A DNA stretch of 64,000 nt from the NCBI GenBank assembly GCA_028386065.3, contig JAKUCV010004801.1, positions 3,762 to 67,761 on the forward strand, given 5' to 3'. The translations under genes were made by a program, and so were the position numbers. Below the pieces are notes generated by a model that was given only the letters and a program-made list of their open reading frames with translations, made no database searches and was not told where the DNA came from. This stretch comes from Turnera subulata. Its lineage: Eukaryota > Streptophyta > Magnoliopsida > Malpighiales > Passifloraceae. This document shows, in pieces, positions 1-39,132 of this stretch; position 1 is the stretch's first letter; each line of letters opens with the position of its first letter.

Positions 1-2537
1 GCATCTTCACCGGCTCCTCTTCTCCTTAAATAGCTGGAAATTCACTATTTGGCATGTGAAATCAAATAATACAATTCGTCCGTATTACGGGCGAGTCCGA
101 TCCGGACCAGAAAATAACCGATACCTCCTTAGTTATTTTTCGGTGTGATTTTCCGAGAAATTCCGAAACCCGAAAAATACCAACTTAGTTCCGAAAAATC
201 CGCGGGAAAATCACGAGCGCGGGAAAACACTCGGTTTCGAAAAACGACTTCCGATTTACCTTGAATTAATTACCCAAGATTAATTCAACAGTAAATCACG
301 GTAAATAGACTTTTACAGTCCGGTAAAAATCCAAAATTTTTACCCGGGCTGTTACAGTGAAGTGCGCCGCCTCTTGAGACACCACTCACCTGACGCCTCC
401 CTCTCGACGTCGCCGACGTGACGCAGCCGACGCCGCCTGATCTCGCCGCCCGACGCGCCGCGCCTGGCTGGAGACCCGACGGGATGCCCGGGTTCGCCTT
501 CCTTCCAGCCGTTCGTCGCCACCAACCGCAGCTGTGCCGACAGCCGCCACAGCCTACGTCGCGTCTCCTCCACGCCTGCACGTCGCCGCCCGTGTCTTCC
601 CAGCCTCCTGTCGTCGCCGCCGCTGCTAGGTGAGCAGACCCGCGGGTAGGAGATGACCCGGGTAGCTAACCCGGATTCATGTGGGTTTCGGTCAAGGGCA
701 TGGGCTGGGACGCCTGGGCCTAAGGCTTGGGCTGCACTGGGCCACTGTTTGGGGCCTTGGGTTAGCTTGAGCAAAGGTCTTGGCCGGCACTATTTGGCCC
801 AGCCCGGTTTTAATAAAAAAAACAAACAATACATATATATATATTTATTTATAATCTGGTAATTAATTTTGAGAAAAAACTTATATATTTACTTTTAGAA
901 AATTATGATCAATTTAATTTTGGTATTTTGAGGATAATATAAATATATATACATGGGTAAATAATTAAGTTATGTTTTGGAAAACTATTACTAATTGGAA
1001 AAAAAATATATATATACCATGAAAATAAATTCTGGAAATTTATATATATTACTTTCCCTAGAAAATTATGGTTGTGGAAATTATATATATATGTATATGT
1101 ACTTTGAAAATTAAAGGTGATTATATTTAGTGTTGGAAATATTATTATGTATATATAGGAAAAGATAAATACTATATATATTTTCTAGAAATTATAAATA
1201 AGTTATTATTTTTCTGGAAGATTAAGGAGAATATAATTTTGGAAAATTATAGTTATTTATGAAATTATTTTGAAAGAGAGTTTTAATTAAAGTATGGTAC
1301 CAAAATTATATTCGGGAATACGTACGGTAAATATTTTCGGTAAAAGATGAAAATAAAGAATAAGAACCGGGATGGGTAATTTCGCAGTTTGGGCATCATA
1401 GTATACCAATTATGTGCATTTATGTGAGTGTATATTGTTTTGTGGTATAGGTTTGATATCGGGCAGTTTCCCGAGGAGCCGGCGTCGGACCGGTCATTGT
1501 TTCCGGAGTTGAGTAATCGGCCAAGGTGAGGATGGATTTCCTACAATATGTGCCTGTATTACTCGGTTATCATGTTTGTTGATTGTTGCACTGTTGTTTG
1601 TCACATTTGTTGTGATTGTGGTCGGGATGCTTATCCCATGTTGGTTTTTGGGATGTTTATCCCCGTGTTGATTTTCTGTGTCTTTTGGAATAAGTATAAT
1701 GGATTAATTAATAAATTGTGAAAGGATGTCGATCCTTGATTTTTGGATGGGATGTCTATCCCAGTATTTTGGTTAGGGATGTTGATCCCTGTGATTTGAT
1801 TTTAAATGATGATAATATAATTGTCACGTGGTAAGTAGAGGTACGACTGGATGGTTTGAGACTGTTTTGTGGTGCCATGATCTGGGTTACTTGTGAGGGC
1901 CATGCTGATGCCGGTTTGATTGGAATGTTGATCCCTGAGTTTGTTATTGGGATGTTGATCCCGGGTTCTTTTTGATCTGGCACCAGGAACAGGTTGATAA
2001 CCTGGTACGACCCTAGCTTATCCGTGACGGGGCCCGGAAAGATAAAATTGGATAGTTGGATTTTTATTTGAGTCTTTTGGTCTTGGACCGATTTTGGGTC
2101 GGGTCTCTTGATCGGCTGTTGTGCCTGTTTTTGACTTGAGTAATTTTAGTGTGCATATTGATTGTCTTTCCTTCGTCGGTGAGCACTTCGGACTCACCCC
2201 TCACCTGCGGGCTTTCATCCCGTAGGATGAGTTACTTTTGGTACAGGTTTGGTGCATTCCAGACAGGCTGCGGCGTTATCCCTTGGACAGGGCTTGGATC
2301 CATAGTTTGCATCTATGTCGCATACAGTGTCGTGTGAGTTGATAAGTCTTCCGCTGTGCATTGTTTTTACTATTGTTGGGCCATTGGGTCGATTATGTTG
2401 TTACTGACGTTATTATTGTTGGGCTGTTGAGCCCGTGTTCCTGTTGTGTACACTGTATGCTGGGCTTGTTTTGATTGGGTCGTCACAGTTCCGGCACGTG
2501 TTTACTGTGTACGGTAAATACGGGTCGGGGCGTTTCA
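1..2537. repeat. LTR-like retrotransposon fragment (probably Ty3/gypsy type), cut by the window edge
   Basis: No intact coding region is visible. The block ends near 2524-2537 with a tcggggcg run followed by tttca, resembling the GGGGCGTTACA-like ends of large plant Ty3/gypsy LTRs. Around 2165-2230 it has the 'gagcacttcggactcacc' type of sequence that I associate with such LTRs. It also contains a GC-rich island (about 360-650), an AT-rich stretch (about 820-1300) and a family of short palindromic motifs (1624-1962). No matching left end is seen, so the element probably starts before the window. No gag or pol homology could be read. The assignment rests on sequence style, not alignment; a divergent unrelated repeat is possible. 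Confidence 0.45.
1624..1962. repeat. Dispersed short palindromic motif, seven copies
   Basis: A 14-nt motif of the form gggatgttgatccc recurs with small changes at about 1624, 1650, 1723, 1749, 1776, 1922 and 1949. Its ends (ggga/tccc) are complementary, so each copy could form a small hairpin. Spacing is irregular (26 to about 145 bp), so this is not a simple tandem array. It lies inside the LTR-like block. Confidence 0.7.
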
Positions 2538-2635
2538 TTACTGATCGATTTCTTATGCCGACAGCCTAATATCGTGTTGTTTATGACGGTACAAAAAACT
2601 TCATCGTATGTATAGAACATTGAGTAAATGACATA

Positions 2636-2851
2636 GTACTATTTCAAAAGTATCGCTTGGAGGTCTGTACTATTTTTTGTCCCTTTTAAGGATCTATACT
2701 CTTATTTTTTTGTCCCTTTTAGGGGTCTCGGGCAGTCTACGTCATCAGCGGGGCTGCCCGAGACCCCTAAAAAGAACGAAAAATAAGAGTACAGACTCGT
2801 AAAAGGGACAAGTAATAGTACAGATCCCCAAACGATACTTTTGAAATAGTA
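2636..2851. repeat. Foldback (palindromic) element, unit A
   Basis: The left arm, about 2636-2735, is nearly the reverse complement of 2752-2851: tactatttcaaaagtat at the left end answers atacttttgaaatagta at the right end, and gggtctcgggca answers tgcccgagaccc at the centre. The arms are about 100 nt with a loop of roughly 16-20 nt. A transcript would form a long near-perfect hairpin. No coding capacity. It resembles a MITE or foldback transposon; the family is not identified. Confidence 0.85.
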
Positions 2852-3184
2852 CGGACCCTATATATGCGAAAACTCGTGTACTAACCCCTAGGGAAACTAC
2901 CGTAAAGTCGAAAATGGTCATAACTTCTTGTCTGGAACTTGTTTTGCTTCAAAAAAAATTTTTCTCATTATTATTTTAACATGATCTAATGGATAGTATC
3001 AGTCTCCATTTTGGTTCAATTTTTTTCCTTGTTCTTATTTTAACATAGTGTAAAGGACAGTATCAGTCTCCACTCTCCTCGAAATTTGAAAAAATAACAG
3101 AAAACTGATGTACTAACCCCTAAGGAAACGACCGGGAACAGGAAAAGGTCCATAATGAGTTATTAGTTTCAGACGAGAAGTTAT

Positions 3185-3414
3185 AGGGTCCGTACTATTC
3201 CAAAAGTATTGTTTGGGGGTCTGTACTATTTCTTGTTCCTTTTACGGGTCTGTACTCTTATTTTTCGTTCCTTTTAGAGGTCTCGGGCAGCCCCGCTGAT
3301 GACGTGGACTGCCCGAGACCCCTAAAAGGAACGAAAAATAAGAGTACATACCAGTAAAAGGGACAAAAAAAGGTACAGACCCCCAAACGATACTTTCGAA
3401 ATAGTACAGACCCT
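3185..3414. repeat. Foldback (palindromic) element, unit B
   Basis: A second copy of the unit at 2636-2851. Its outer ends, agggtccgtactatt and aatagtacagaccct, are inverted repeats, and the central arms are the same tctcgggcag type. The loop (ccccgctgatgacgtgg) is close to the reverse complement of the unit A loop, so the two units sit in opposite orientation. The DNA between them also holds partly inverted and partly direct repeats (for example ataacttcttgtctgg near 2929 against the complement of cagacgagaagttat near 3171). Confidence 0.85.
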
Positions 3415-3722
3415 AAATATATCAATTACTCATAGAAGCTAGGGTCGAAAAGTTTATTTTAGCAATTGATATGGGTGTGTTGCTTATAAGTTTTACCCTA
3501 AGGATATTCCCACTTACTTTGGGTATAAGCTTAATCACGTTTGCCCTTCTTACATACCTCGTGTATATGCAGGAATAAGCGTCCCTCCTTTATGAACCTT
3601 AATTGTGGATATATACAGTTAAAGGTAATTAATATTTGCATTTATATACATTTCTCCAAAAAAAAAATCACATCTATATCCCAAAACCCTCTGTAATATC
3701 ATCTTAGTAAGAACTCCCGAAA

Positions 3723-4030
3723 TAGTGGCCATGAGAATGGTACTAAGACGAATCCTGAGGTCTCAAAAGGATCCTATGCTAGTAATTATTCATTACCCAA
3801 TATGTAATGGGAATATTACAGTGATATTAATAAAAGAATTTGTTACTTACTGCTAGTTACAATGGCACCGATGAAGAATGGTACTAAGACTTATCATAAG
3901 GTATCGAAAGGATCCAATGCTAGTAATTCTTCATTACCCATCATTTGTGTAATGGGAATATTACAGTGATATTAATATATAAAAGAAATTTTTACTACTT
4001 ACTACTGCTAGTTATAATGGCACGGATATG
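3723..4030. repeat. Tandem duplication, unit about 141 bp
   Basis: The block containing gaatggtactaagac, ggatcc-atgctagtaatt and aatgggaatattacagtgat occurs from about 3735 and again from about 3876, an offset of 141 bp, with small indels. A third partial start (aatggcacggat) follows near 4017. Non-coding; it lies in the PHOT1 upstream region. Confidence 0.75.
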
Positions 4031-4343
4031 AGACTATTGCCAGGACCCTAAGAATATTTGAACATGTCTTAGTTAAAGCTATATTGCTCCATACAACTGA
4101 TCTAACCTCACAGGATTACTCGTTAAATTTCTTACCATACCTGTTTAATAACAGCTTAGTCCACACTTCTATTCAAGGCCATATAGCTCAAGCCCATGTA
4201 GAGACGAAAGGAGAATGGTTCCACTACCATTTACATAGTCATGGACAACAAATTGACCCAACATGTTTATGCGAGTAAATGCAGTTGCCATAAGTAATAC
4301 ACACTCTAAGTTGTTTTCTTCCTCCCTCTAAACACCGAACTAC
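4031..4343. other. Spacer upstream of PHOT1
   Basis: No convincing gene. A 64-codon open frame at 4084-4278 does not start with ATG and shows no recognisable domain, so it is not called. The stretch is probably distal promoter of PHOT1. Confidence 0.4.
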
Positions 4344-4350
4344 TATATAT
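4344..4350 (+). promoter_or_regulatory. Possible TATA box for PHOT1
   Basis: A TATATAT run lies about 540 nt upstream of the presumed splice donor of the 5' leader. It would place transcription start near 4375. This is only a position and composition argument; AT-rich plant DNA produces many such runs. Confidence 0.3.
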
Positions 4351-4374
4351 CTCATGAGTTGTATGGTTTATACC

Positions 4375-5956
4375 CCAAACTTTTCGGCTTTAGTGAGACA
4401 CATAGACACACAAAGTATTGTCGCTCGATCCCTTGGTCGGTAGAGCCTCCAACTCTCAACGTGCAATAATATACAGCCTCTCATATCTAAACTCTGCTGC
4501 CTTCTCCTTTTGGTGTTTTTGTTGCTTTTCTAGTTGCCAACCCATTCCCACTCTTCAAAAACACTATCCAAACCCCTTCATCATATCTGTTCCATGCAAC
4601 AAAATCTCTTATGCTATCATGTCATGGCATATATAGGGATACGAGCAATTCCCATGTGATTTCTTGGTGCAGAGGGATGGGATGGAACCGAGCTTTTTCG
4701 ACAATCATTCTCTTTTTCTTGCCATTTAAATAGAACCCTTTTGGCTCCATTACCTTCTCGTTGATCTCTTATATATATAGATGGTATACCGTTTGTTAAT
4801 GTCTCCTCAAGGTTCATGTGATTAGCTTGAGTTGAACAATCTAGTAGTGGCATTGGTTTCTCACAAAGACTACACCTGAATTTGCAGAGGTAAGGTACTT
4901 CCCTGTTACCTTATCTTGTCATATATATGGTTACCTTTCCAGTTTGCAACTCTTTGGTTTTCTGGATAACTTTGCTTCAAAAGTTGCAATCGTTGTTTTA
5001 GTTAGCATAATTTGCTGCTGAAACAACTATGATCTGCAAGTGTAGGATGTTTCTTGTTCAGGAATGAAAACATTCTGGCCTTAAAGAATTGAAAGTGTTG
5101 ATGTTTTATTTCCCATTATCAATCTGTCTGGAACAAAACATGCATTCTCTGATGGTTTCTTGAATTTAGTTTTCAGTGATTCTTACCACTATTCATGTGA
5201 AAAACAAGTGACCGGCCGGCGCCGTCACTCTCTTGCTAGTCTTCTTTCAAAGATGTGACCCGCTACCAAATTTAAGGCGTGATGGGCTGCTTTTTTCTTC
5301 GTTTAGTGTTTTTTTCTATGTTTAATGCAATTGCATTTATGTGGCTGTAATCTTAATTACCTGCCATGAAGAGACTGATGAAACTTTTGTTCCAGTTATG
5401 TTTCTCTGCTCTCCCATGCCTTATCCCTCACTTTCACGGGCAGCAAGTAGCTGTCGGGACAGCTTTGATTACCCAACTACCCTGATACCCTGCTTCTGTT
5501 TTCTGTTCTGCCAATTAAAACTGGCTTTTTCCCTTCCATCCATCTTTTGCTAGCTGCTTTTTTAGTTGTTGTTGTTTCTATCCTCAAGGATTGTTCTATT
5601 GTCAGTGATAATAATAGTTTAACCTGACAATAAAATGCACAAAGACTATGTTACCTGGAGTTAAAACTTGATGATCAGTAGTACTTTTCATTGACTTGGA
5701 CTACATTATCTACAAAAATAATATCACCCTGTGTGTTCCCTATCAATTCCTATCACTACCCCACTTTTCCAACCCACGATTTCTTCAGTCAATCTTACAC
5801 CACAAATTTTGTCACGCACCAAATTTTTTATGTTAATTTCCTATACATATATCTTTTTGTCAATTTGGTGTTTTGTGTGCATAAAAATCTAGAAAAATCT
5901 GTGTTTTTTTTTTTGCCTTTTTTTGGGCTCTTTTCAATATCAATAATGCATTACAG
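4375..5956 (+). other. Probable PHOT1 5' leader exon (to 4889) and leader intron (4890-5956)
   Basis: A strong donor (gag|gtaagg) at 4889/4890 and an acceptor (ttacag|gg) at 5956/5957, two nucleotides before the PHOT1 ATG, suggest a 1.07-kb intron in the 5' untranslated leader. The intron is T-rich, as plant introns are. The leader exon start is a guess from the TATA-like run. It would contain several upstream ATGs (for example near 4354 and 4594), which could dampen translation if the true start of transcription is this far upstream. Confidence 0.5.
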
Positions 5957-5958
5957 GG

Positions 5959-14217
<8,259 letters not shown>

Positions 14218-15129
14218 GAAGGTAATCCCTCGTATTAACTATCCTACCAGTCATAAGTTTCTTCCTGGACAATATTCTTGTAATCACTGTTACTAAGTTA
14301 CATTATCTGCAGCAGAAATGTGTCTGTTCAGTGCACTGCAGTCACATACATGATGGTGGGAGAATCTGAAGATCCTCTCATTTCATACCGTAAATGATGA
14401 AATTCCGTCAGTTTCTGAAGTGTCTCTTAAGTTTGTTCTCCAAGTGTTTCTTGTATGATAATTTCTGCTTGTTGTAATTGTAATTTTCAGTGAAATGTGT
14501 TCATAAATTGCATCAAATTTGTTTCATTAAAGAGTATTTCACTTCTTTTAACATTCCTGTATTGGTTAAATCAGTTTCAGCTTCTGTTGAAAATTGTCTT
14601 GTTGCAGAGAGTAAAAGAAAACCAACTAGCGACACACCATAATAAGCTATCATATGCAGATAAAATTTTAGACTAAGGATTGCAGGACTTTACCCCGGGA
14701 GAGGAGTCCTTCCAGAAATTCTCGATGGCCTTGGGGCAAAGCCAAGGCCAAAGAGGGGGTTTGGAAATAGTTTTCAACCAGCAATAGACGCGTCTCAGTT
14801 AGAACTTCCCAGACTGCGTCATTGCCCCAAGCGCAAAGATGACTTACGCTGGTGCACCCAGTGCTCCTTTTATTCCCCTCCTCCTCTCCTCTTATATCCG
14901 TTTCCTTCGATGTGGGATGCAGTATTATGTTTCCGCTACTTACTAAGGACGTAATATTATTGTTTCTTCGGAATTTGGGGACTTGTTCACCCTCTAAAGA
15001 GTTGTGGGCTTGGAGAGTCTAAAATTAGCGTGGACTTTGATTTTTTTTTTGATGCAAAAAAAATTAGCGTGGACTTTTTCTTATTGGAATGGACTGTTTA
15101 GTTATTAATGAGAAGTTGGATTCAGATAA
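14218..15129. other. PHOT1 3' end and intergenic spacer
   Basis: Begins with the PHOT1 3' untranslated region, including a possible small intron (donor aag|gtaatc, acceptor ctgcag near 14312). The rest has no open frame of interest and no recognised repeat. A slightly GC-richer stretch near 14690-14900 could not be identified. Confidence 0.5.
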
Positions 15130-15415
15130 GGATTCATGAGACAGGTTGAATCTAGATAGTAGTTTGGGATATCAAATCTTTTGTAATGAGAGCTTAGAAT
15201 GTCTCAATTACTTTTGTACATAGGGAAGCCAAACAAATATGCTGATTTTATGGCAGAATTGGCTTCCCAATGTAGACTAGGTTTAACCACTTACAGAACT
15301 CTCTTATCTTCTAGGGTATTTTGACTTGTTGAAGCATGATTTGGGGTTAATAGATATTCCCAATCCTATGTTGTGTATTTTGTGATTTTGAATAATAATA
15401 TCACTCTCTGGATTC
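15130..15415 (+). pseudogene. Decayed LINE (non-LTR retrotransposon) fragment, RNase H end
   Basis: Around 15217-15350 the translation, with one 1-nt frameshift and internal stops, reads HREA-K followed by YADFMAELAS and a GLTTYRTL-like run. This resembles the C-terminal RNase H tail (REAN.CAD.LA.LG) of plant LINE polyproteins. It is a broken remnant with no function expected. The match is from memory of the family pattern, so confidence is moderate. Confidence 0.4.
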
Positions 15416-15861
15416 GAAAAAAGAAGGGTTTGGTGCCTATGCCTAAACCATTAATTTGCTTTTACCATAACAACTAGTCCCTCTGATGTAAAGCATGTGT
15501 CAAGGTGGTGCTAATAAATACTAAATCCCTTGTAAAGTTGGGAATTGTATAATTTTCTTTAAGGTGCCTATTCTAGTTTGCATCAAATAATTATAATTGC
15601 TGTTAGATAGGTTTCGGTCCAATCTACAGAGTCAACTAATCTAGAATCGGATATTGTCAGACCCATTATAAAGCGCGGTCATTCCAACATTATATTTTCT
15701 ATATACTGGTGATTTGATGACATTTCATGTATTTTTTCCTTTAATCCCCAACACTGTTAGCAATTATTTTTCTTGAAAATTTTTAAATGTTATTTTTTCA
15801 CGACAATATTTAAACTTCAAAATTCATTACAAAACAATGCAAAATATATACGTCCAACCCA

Positions 15862-16074
15862 AGCCCAAAAGTCCAAAACCGATATGTTACTACTTCAAAG
15901 CCCAGCTTTCCACCGCCCACCCAACACAAATTGAAATTCCAAAACTTAAGCTTGAAACCCCGGAAGGCGGTGAAACCAAGCCCAATTCATAATGAGAACC
16001 CAAGATACCACCTTGAAGCCCATTAAAAAATAACGGAGAGTATATAAAGCCGAAAACCCCCTTTTAAACCCTAA
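15862..16074 (+). promoter_or_regulatory. NRPC1 promoter: four site II motifs, TATA box and telo-box
   Basis: AGCCCA (the complement of the TGGGCT/site II core) occurs at 15862-15867, 15899-15904, 15979-15984 and 16017-16022. TATATAAAG follows at 16041-16049 and a telo-box AAACCCTAA at 16066-16074. Site II plus telo-box is the known plant signature of growth-linked genes such as those for ribosomal proteins and the transcription and translation machinery. That fits a Pol III subunit gene whose ATG is at 16309. Confidence 0.7.
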
Positions 16075-16308
16075 AAGTGCTTCCGTTTTGATTTTTGGTG
16101 TTGGTTCTCGTCTCCGTCTTCTTCTTCTTCCTAACGTTAACGCTAGACAAATTAATATCATCCAATTGATTCAATTTGTAAGTCATTATCGCTAATTTTG
16201 CTTAAGTTAAGCTATAATACGAATATCTTCGATCTTCTTCTTCTTCTTATATAATTGGGCTGTGTGTTTGTTTTTTTCTGGAGCAGTTTCTTTTAGTGTA
16301 ATACAAAG

Positions 16309-35836
<19,528 letters not shown>

Positions 35837-36632
35837 AAGGATTCAGCAATGCCAAGTTTATAAGCTGTACATGGTTGATGGTGTTTATAGTATTCGATAG
35901 TTCGCAGAGTAATTGAGTTATCTATCGAAAAAAAAAAAATGCTGTACATCAATTCTGCTTGTCTTCTATTTGTAGATCACTTTTCCCTTTTATGCAAGAA
36001 TTGAACTTGCAACCACAATGAGCCTCTACAACATTCACTTTGTACTACTCGCTCTTTAGGTTACCACCAAATTCCAAGTTGGCTAAATATGGGCCTGGAA
36101 AGCTGGACTGTAAATTTGTGGAAGTAAGAAAATTCTGATCCAAAATTGCCTGGTATTGGCACCATGACATTCCATCTCACTCTTGCAAAGGCTTCGCCTT
36201 AAGATATTCTGTAATGCCCCCGGCTTCTCCCACTATCTCGTATAGACATATGCTCCAACAAAGGAAAAAGTATAACGTGAATGAGCAATAGTTCAACAAT
36301 ATTCTCGAATGTAGAACACTGAAATTTTAGAAGCCTGTATAATATTTATATAGCCAAAGCATATTTCTAGCAAGCTCATTTGCTCGATTATTCATACATT
36401 TACTTTTGCTCTTGCTGGGTGTTTATGCCAAATAGCGTTACTCCCCAATGCTCTCACATCATATGATCATTTTGCAGAGCCTTTCGCTCTGGAGAAATTT
36501 TTTAAAAGCAAAAATTAAAGCAGTTATGTTTCACCATCAAACTGACTAATAAAAGGTAGTGTAAGCAGAGAAAGAATGACATCCTATCCTATGTCCTAGT
36601 ACTTTATATCACTTGATGATTCACTATACCTA
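35837..36632. other. Spacer between the convergent NRPC1 and BTB genes
   Basis: About 0.8 kb holding the 3' untranslated regions of both genes. No open frame or repeat of note. Confidence 0.6.
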
Positions 36633-39132
36633 TCAATTTGTATAGTCGCAGACTGCTATTTGCAACTGCGAACTATCCTGCTCGGTCACACATTTCCTAA
36701 TAAAAGTTCTTCTCCACCAAACCTCAAATGCTCTTTGAATATTTGGGCAGTCATCCCCCTTGGAAAGAAATCGATCAAACCAGCTGAGAAAAATACTCTG
36801 CTGCTGCTGCAGAGGAAGGGTAAGTATTGTCTGGCCAAGTCCTTCCTCGACCAATTTCTTATCGACAGATCTAGAGGCCCTTCTCATCCAGCCAAAGTCT
36901 TCATAAAGAGCTTCCAACCAAGTGGACAACAAAGAAAATCGAGTTTCTTTTGGCACCAGGATCTGTCCTCTCCCGACTGCGATGCATAGTTGTGCAGTAA
37001 TCTTGCTAATTTCGTGGCGGTACATGATTGGAATGTTAGAATGCAGAACTGCAAGCTCCCTTTGATCTGCCCATAACATTACAAATTCATCGCACATCTT
37101 TTTGTCAATCAAAATCTCAACAATCCACTGCATATTTTCAGCTTCCCTGGCTATCTCACCCATCAAAGCTCCCCGATCACGCCGGCTATCATCCAAGCTA
37201 GTTACTTCAGATAAGCATAGGACTAGCGAGCTAAGACATCTGTGGCAAAGGGAATAAAGGGTATCTTTGGTAACATCAAGCTTGCTGTCATGAGCATATG
37301 AATCTTCCTTGAATAACCGAGAAATTAGCATTTTCATTTCTCGACGGGCTTTGTCATCTTTAGCCTGCAGAATCCCACTTAATAGCTTCAAGAATACATC
37401 ATCAGTCCTAATAGAAGAAGATACTTCAGATGATACTCTCTGGAGGACTTCATTTGCCGAGTTATGAAGCTGAAGTAAGCTGATATTAGATATGATCTTC
37501 TCCTCTTCATCCTCAGACCAAGGGATTGCATCCAGGTACTCTAAGCATGACATGATCCCCTCCTCAAACATGATTGCAGCGGACACCTACAAAACGTTAA
37601 CACTACTAACACTTGGTGTAGTCTGATCTCAATGGAAGAGAGGATAGAAGAAACGTCAAATAGTATTGTATATGAAAACAGCAACTTATTTTGCTGCCAA
37701 CATATGCAAATTAAACATAAGCACTGACTCATGAAGATTCCGAGTAAAACAATTCGGACAGCCTATCAAAGCAGAGGAAGCACATGAAAATAGAAAAACA
37801 AAAGAAGCTGGTACAGTTTTTTGTTTGTTAAAGATAATAATTGTCTGAAGATAATAAGATTGCATAAACTTATTTGTCCTTCCTAATTGATGGAAAGCCA
37901 GATGTTAAGCCAAAAAAGGAGCAGATGCAACGGGCCTATTTGAGATCGTTTTTGATAACCAGAAAGAAGAATTAGAAAGAGAGGATTTGAAATTCTATCA
38001 AAACCTCCTAGTCCTGAACCTAGTTTGTGCAGCAACTCAACCCAGAACTCCCCACAAAAATTAACGTAACCGAGAAAATGGGAGACTATGAAACCAGAAA
38101 AGCAGTTTTAAACAATTCGAGTGTGAGGATATGCAATGCTGTGCAAGTATAAGAAAATACAACAAATGCCAGTATCTGACATCCATGGAAGTTTTCCCCC
38201 CCTTTGAACACAAAAATCATAAAACTCATAATCCCATATGTCTCATTGTCCCCCCACCAGCGCCAGCAACCAAACAAAAGCACAGAAGACAAAAGGAACA
38301 GGAAAACAAATATGCTACTAATGTAACCAATATCTTAGAGACCCATCAAACAGGAGAACAAGGAAAATCATAAAACACCAACTTGAAATTACACGCTCAT
38401 TTCACTCCCCACCATAAAGCATTCCAAAGAAAGCAAACACCACAAGCGCAAACCAACAGAGAAATCATCAAAGATACTTGGCAAGTAAACAAGAAATATG
38501 AGCAGCAAGCGTTATACCTTGAGCAAATCCAAGACCTTGGCAACCTCTTCTCCGATCAACCTCTTCCTCAGATTATCACAATACATCAAAACAATAGTCT
38601 CCAGATACACTTCCACATCATCACACTCACTTATCTCAACCGACTGCATAACCCCCTTTTCTCTCCCCTTCAATGTCTCCCTAAAGAACCCACTTTTCTC
38701 CAGCAAGATCCTTTTGTGCACATCCACCGAGACCCTATACCCATCTCTCCCGACCACGGTGAGCCTAACATCACCAACTCCATAGCCTTCACAACCATTC
38801 AAGCTTGCGAATTCTTGAACTATTTTGGACACTTTTGAGTAGTTTTTTTGGCGGGTCTGTTCAAAGGGCTGCTCCTCCGACATCATCTGGAAGAGGGTCG
38901 GGTGTGACTGGTGGTGGTGGTGGTGGTGGTGGTGGCGAGTTGACGACTCGGTGGGGCTGTTTGTGGCGTAGTGCGGCGGCGGAGACTGCAGGGTTTTAGA
39001 GTTCGGGGAAGCGGCTAAAACCCTTGACAGTGGAGTAGAGGGAATTCTTGAGGGTGAAGAAGAAAAAGAGAGTGATGGGTCTGATAAAAATCCTTGCTTT
39101 ATCATCGTTGACACTTCTCTTGAAGCTGCCAT
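36633..39132 (-). CDS. BTB/POZ domain protein, At5g60050-like
   Basis: Two exons, complement of 38518-39132 and 36633-37586, encode 522 aa; the 931-nt intron interrupts DLLK|VSAAIMFEE in phase 0. The open frame extends six nucleotides upstream through a TTG, but the first ATG (39132) gives MAASREVSTMIKQGF. The first ~115 residues are Ser/Pro-rich and low-complexity with eight consecutive His at 67-74. A BTB fold follows from about 120 to 230 (DVRLTVVGRDGYRVSVDVHK, then LLEKSGFFRETLKG), and a long helical plant-specific C-terminal region fills the rest (QWIVEILIDKKMCDEFVMLW). BTB proteins of this kind are often assumed to be CUL3 ubiquitin-ligase substrate adaptors; that role is inferred from the domain only. 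The gene is convergent with NRPC1. Confidence 0.85.

Noticed and set aside
285..774. Overlapping open frames in the GC-rich block at the left end
   Set aside because: Open on both strands because of high GC; low-complexity translations with no known domain.
4420..4480. Possible tRNA-like stretch (ggtcggtagagcctccaact)
   Set aside because: Resembles a tRNA D-arm/box A by eye, but no matching T-arm, box B or acceptor stem could be found.
38383..38838. 151-codon plus-strand open frame
   Set aside because: Antisense to the BTB domain exon, which has clear homology on the minus strand.
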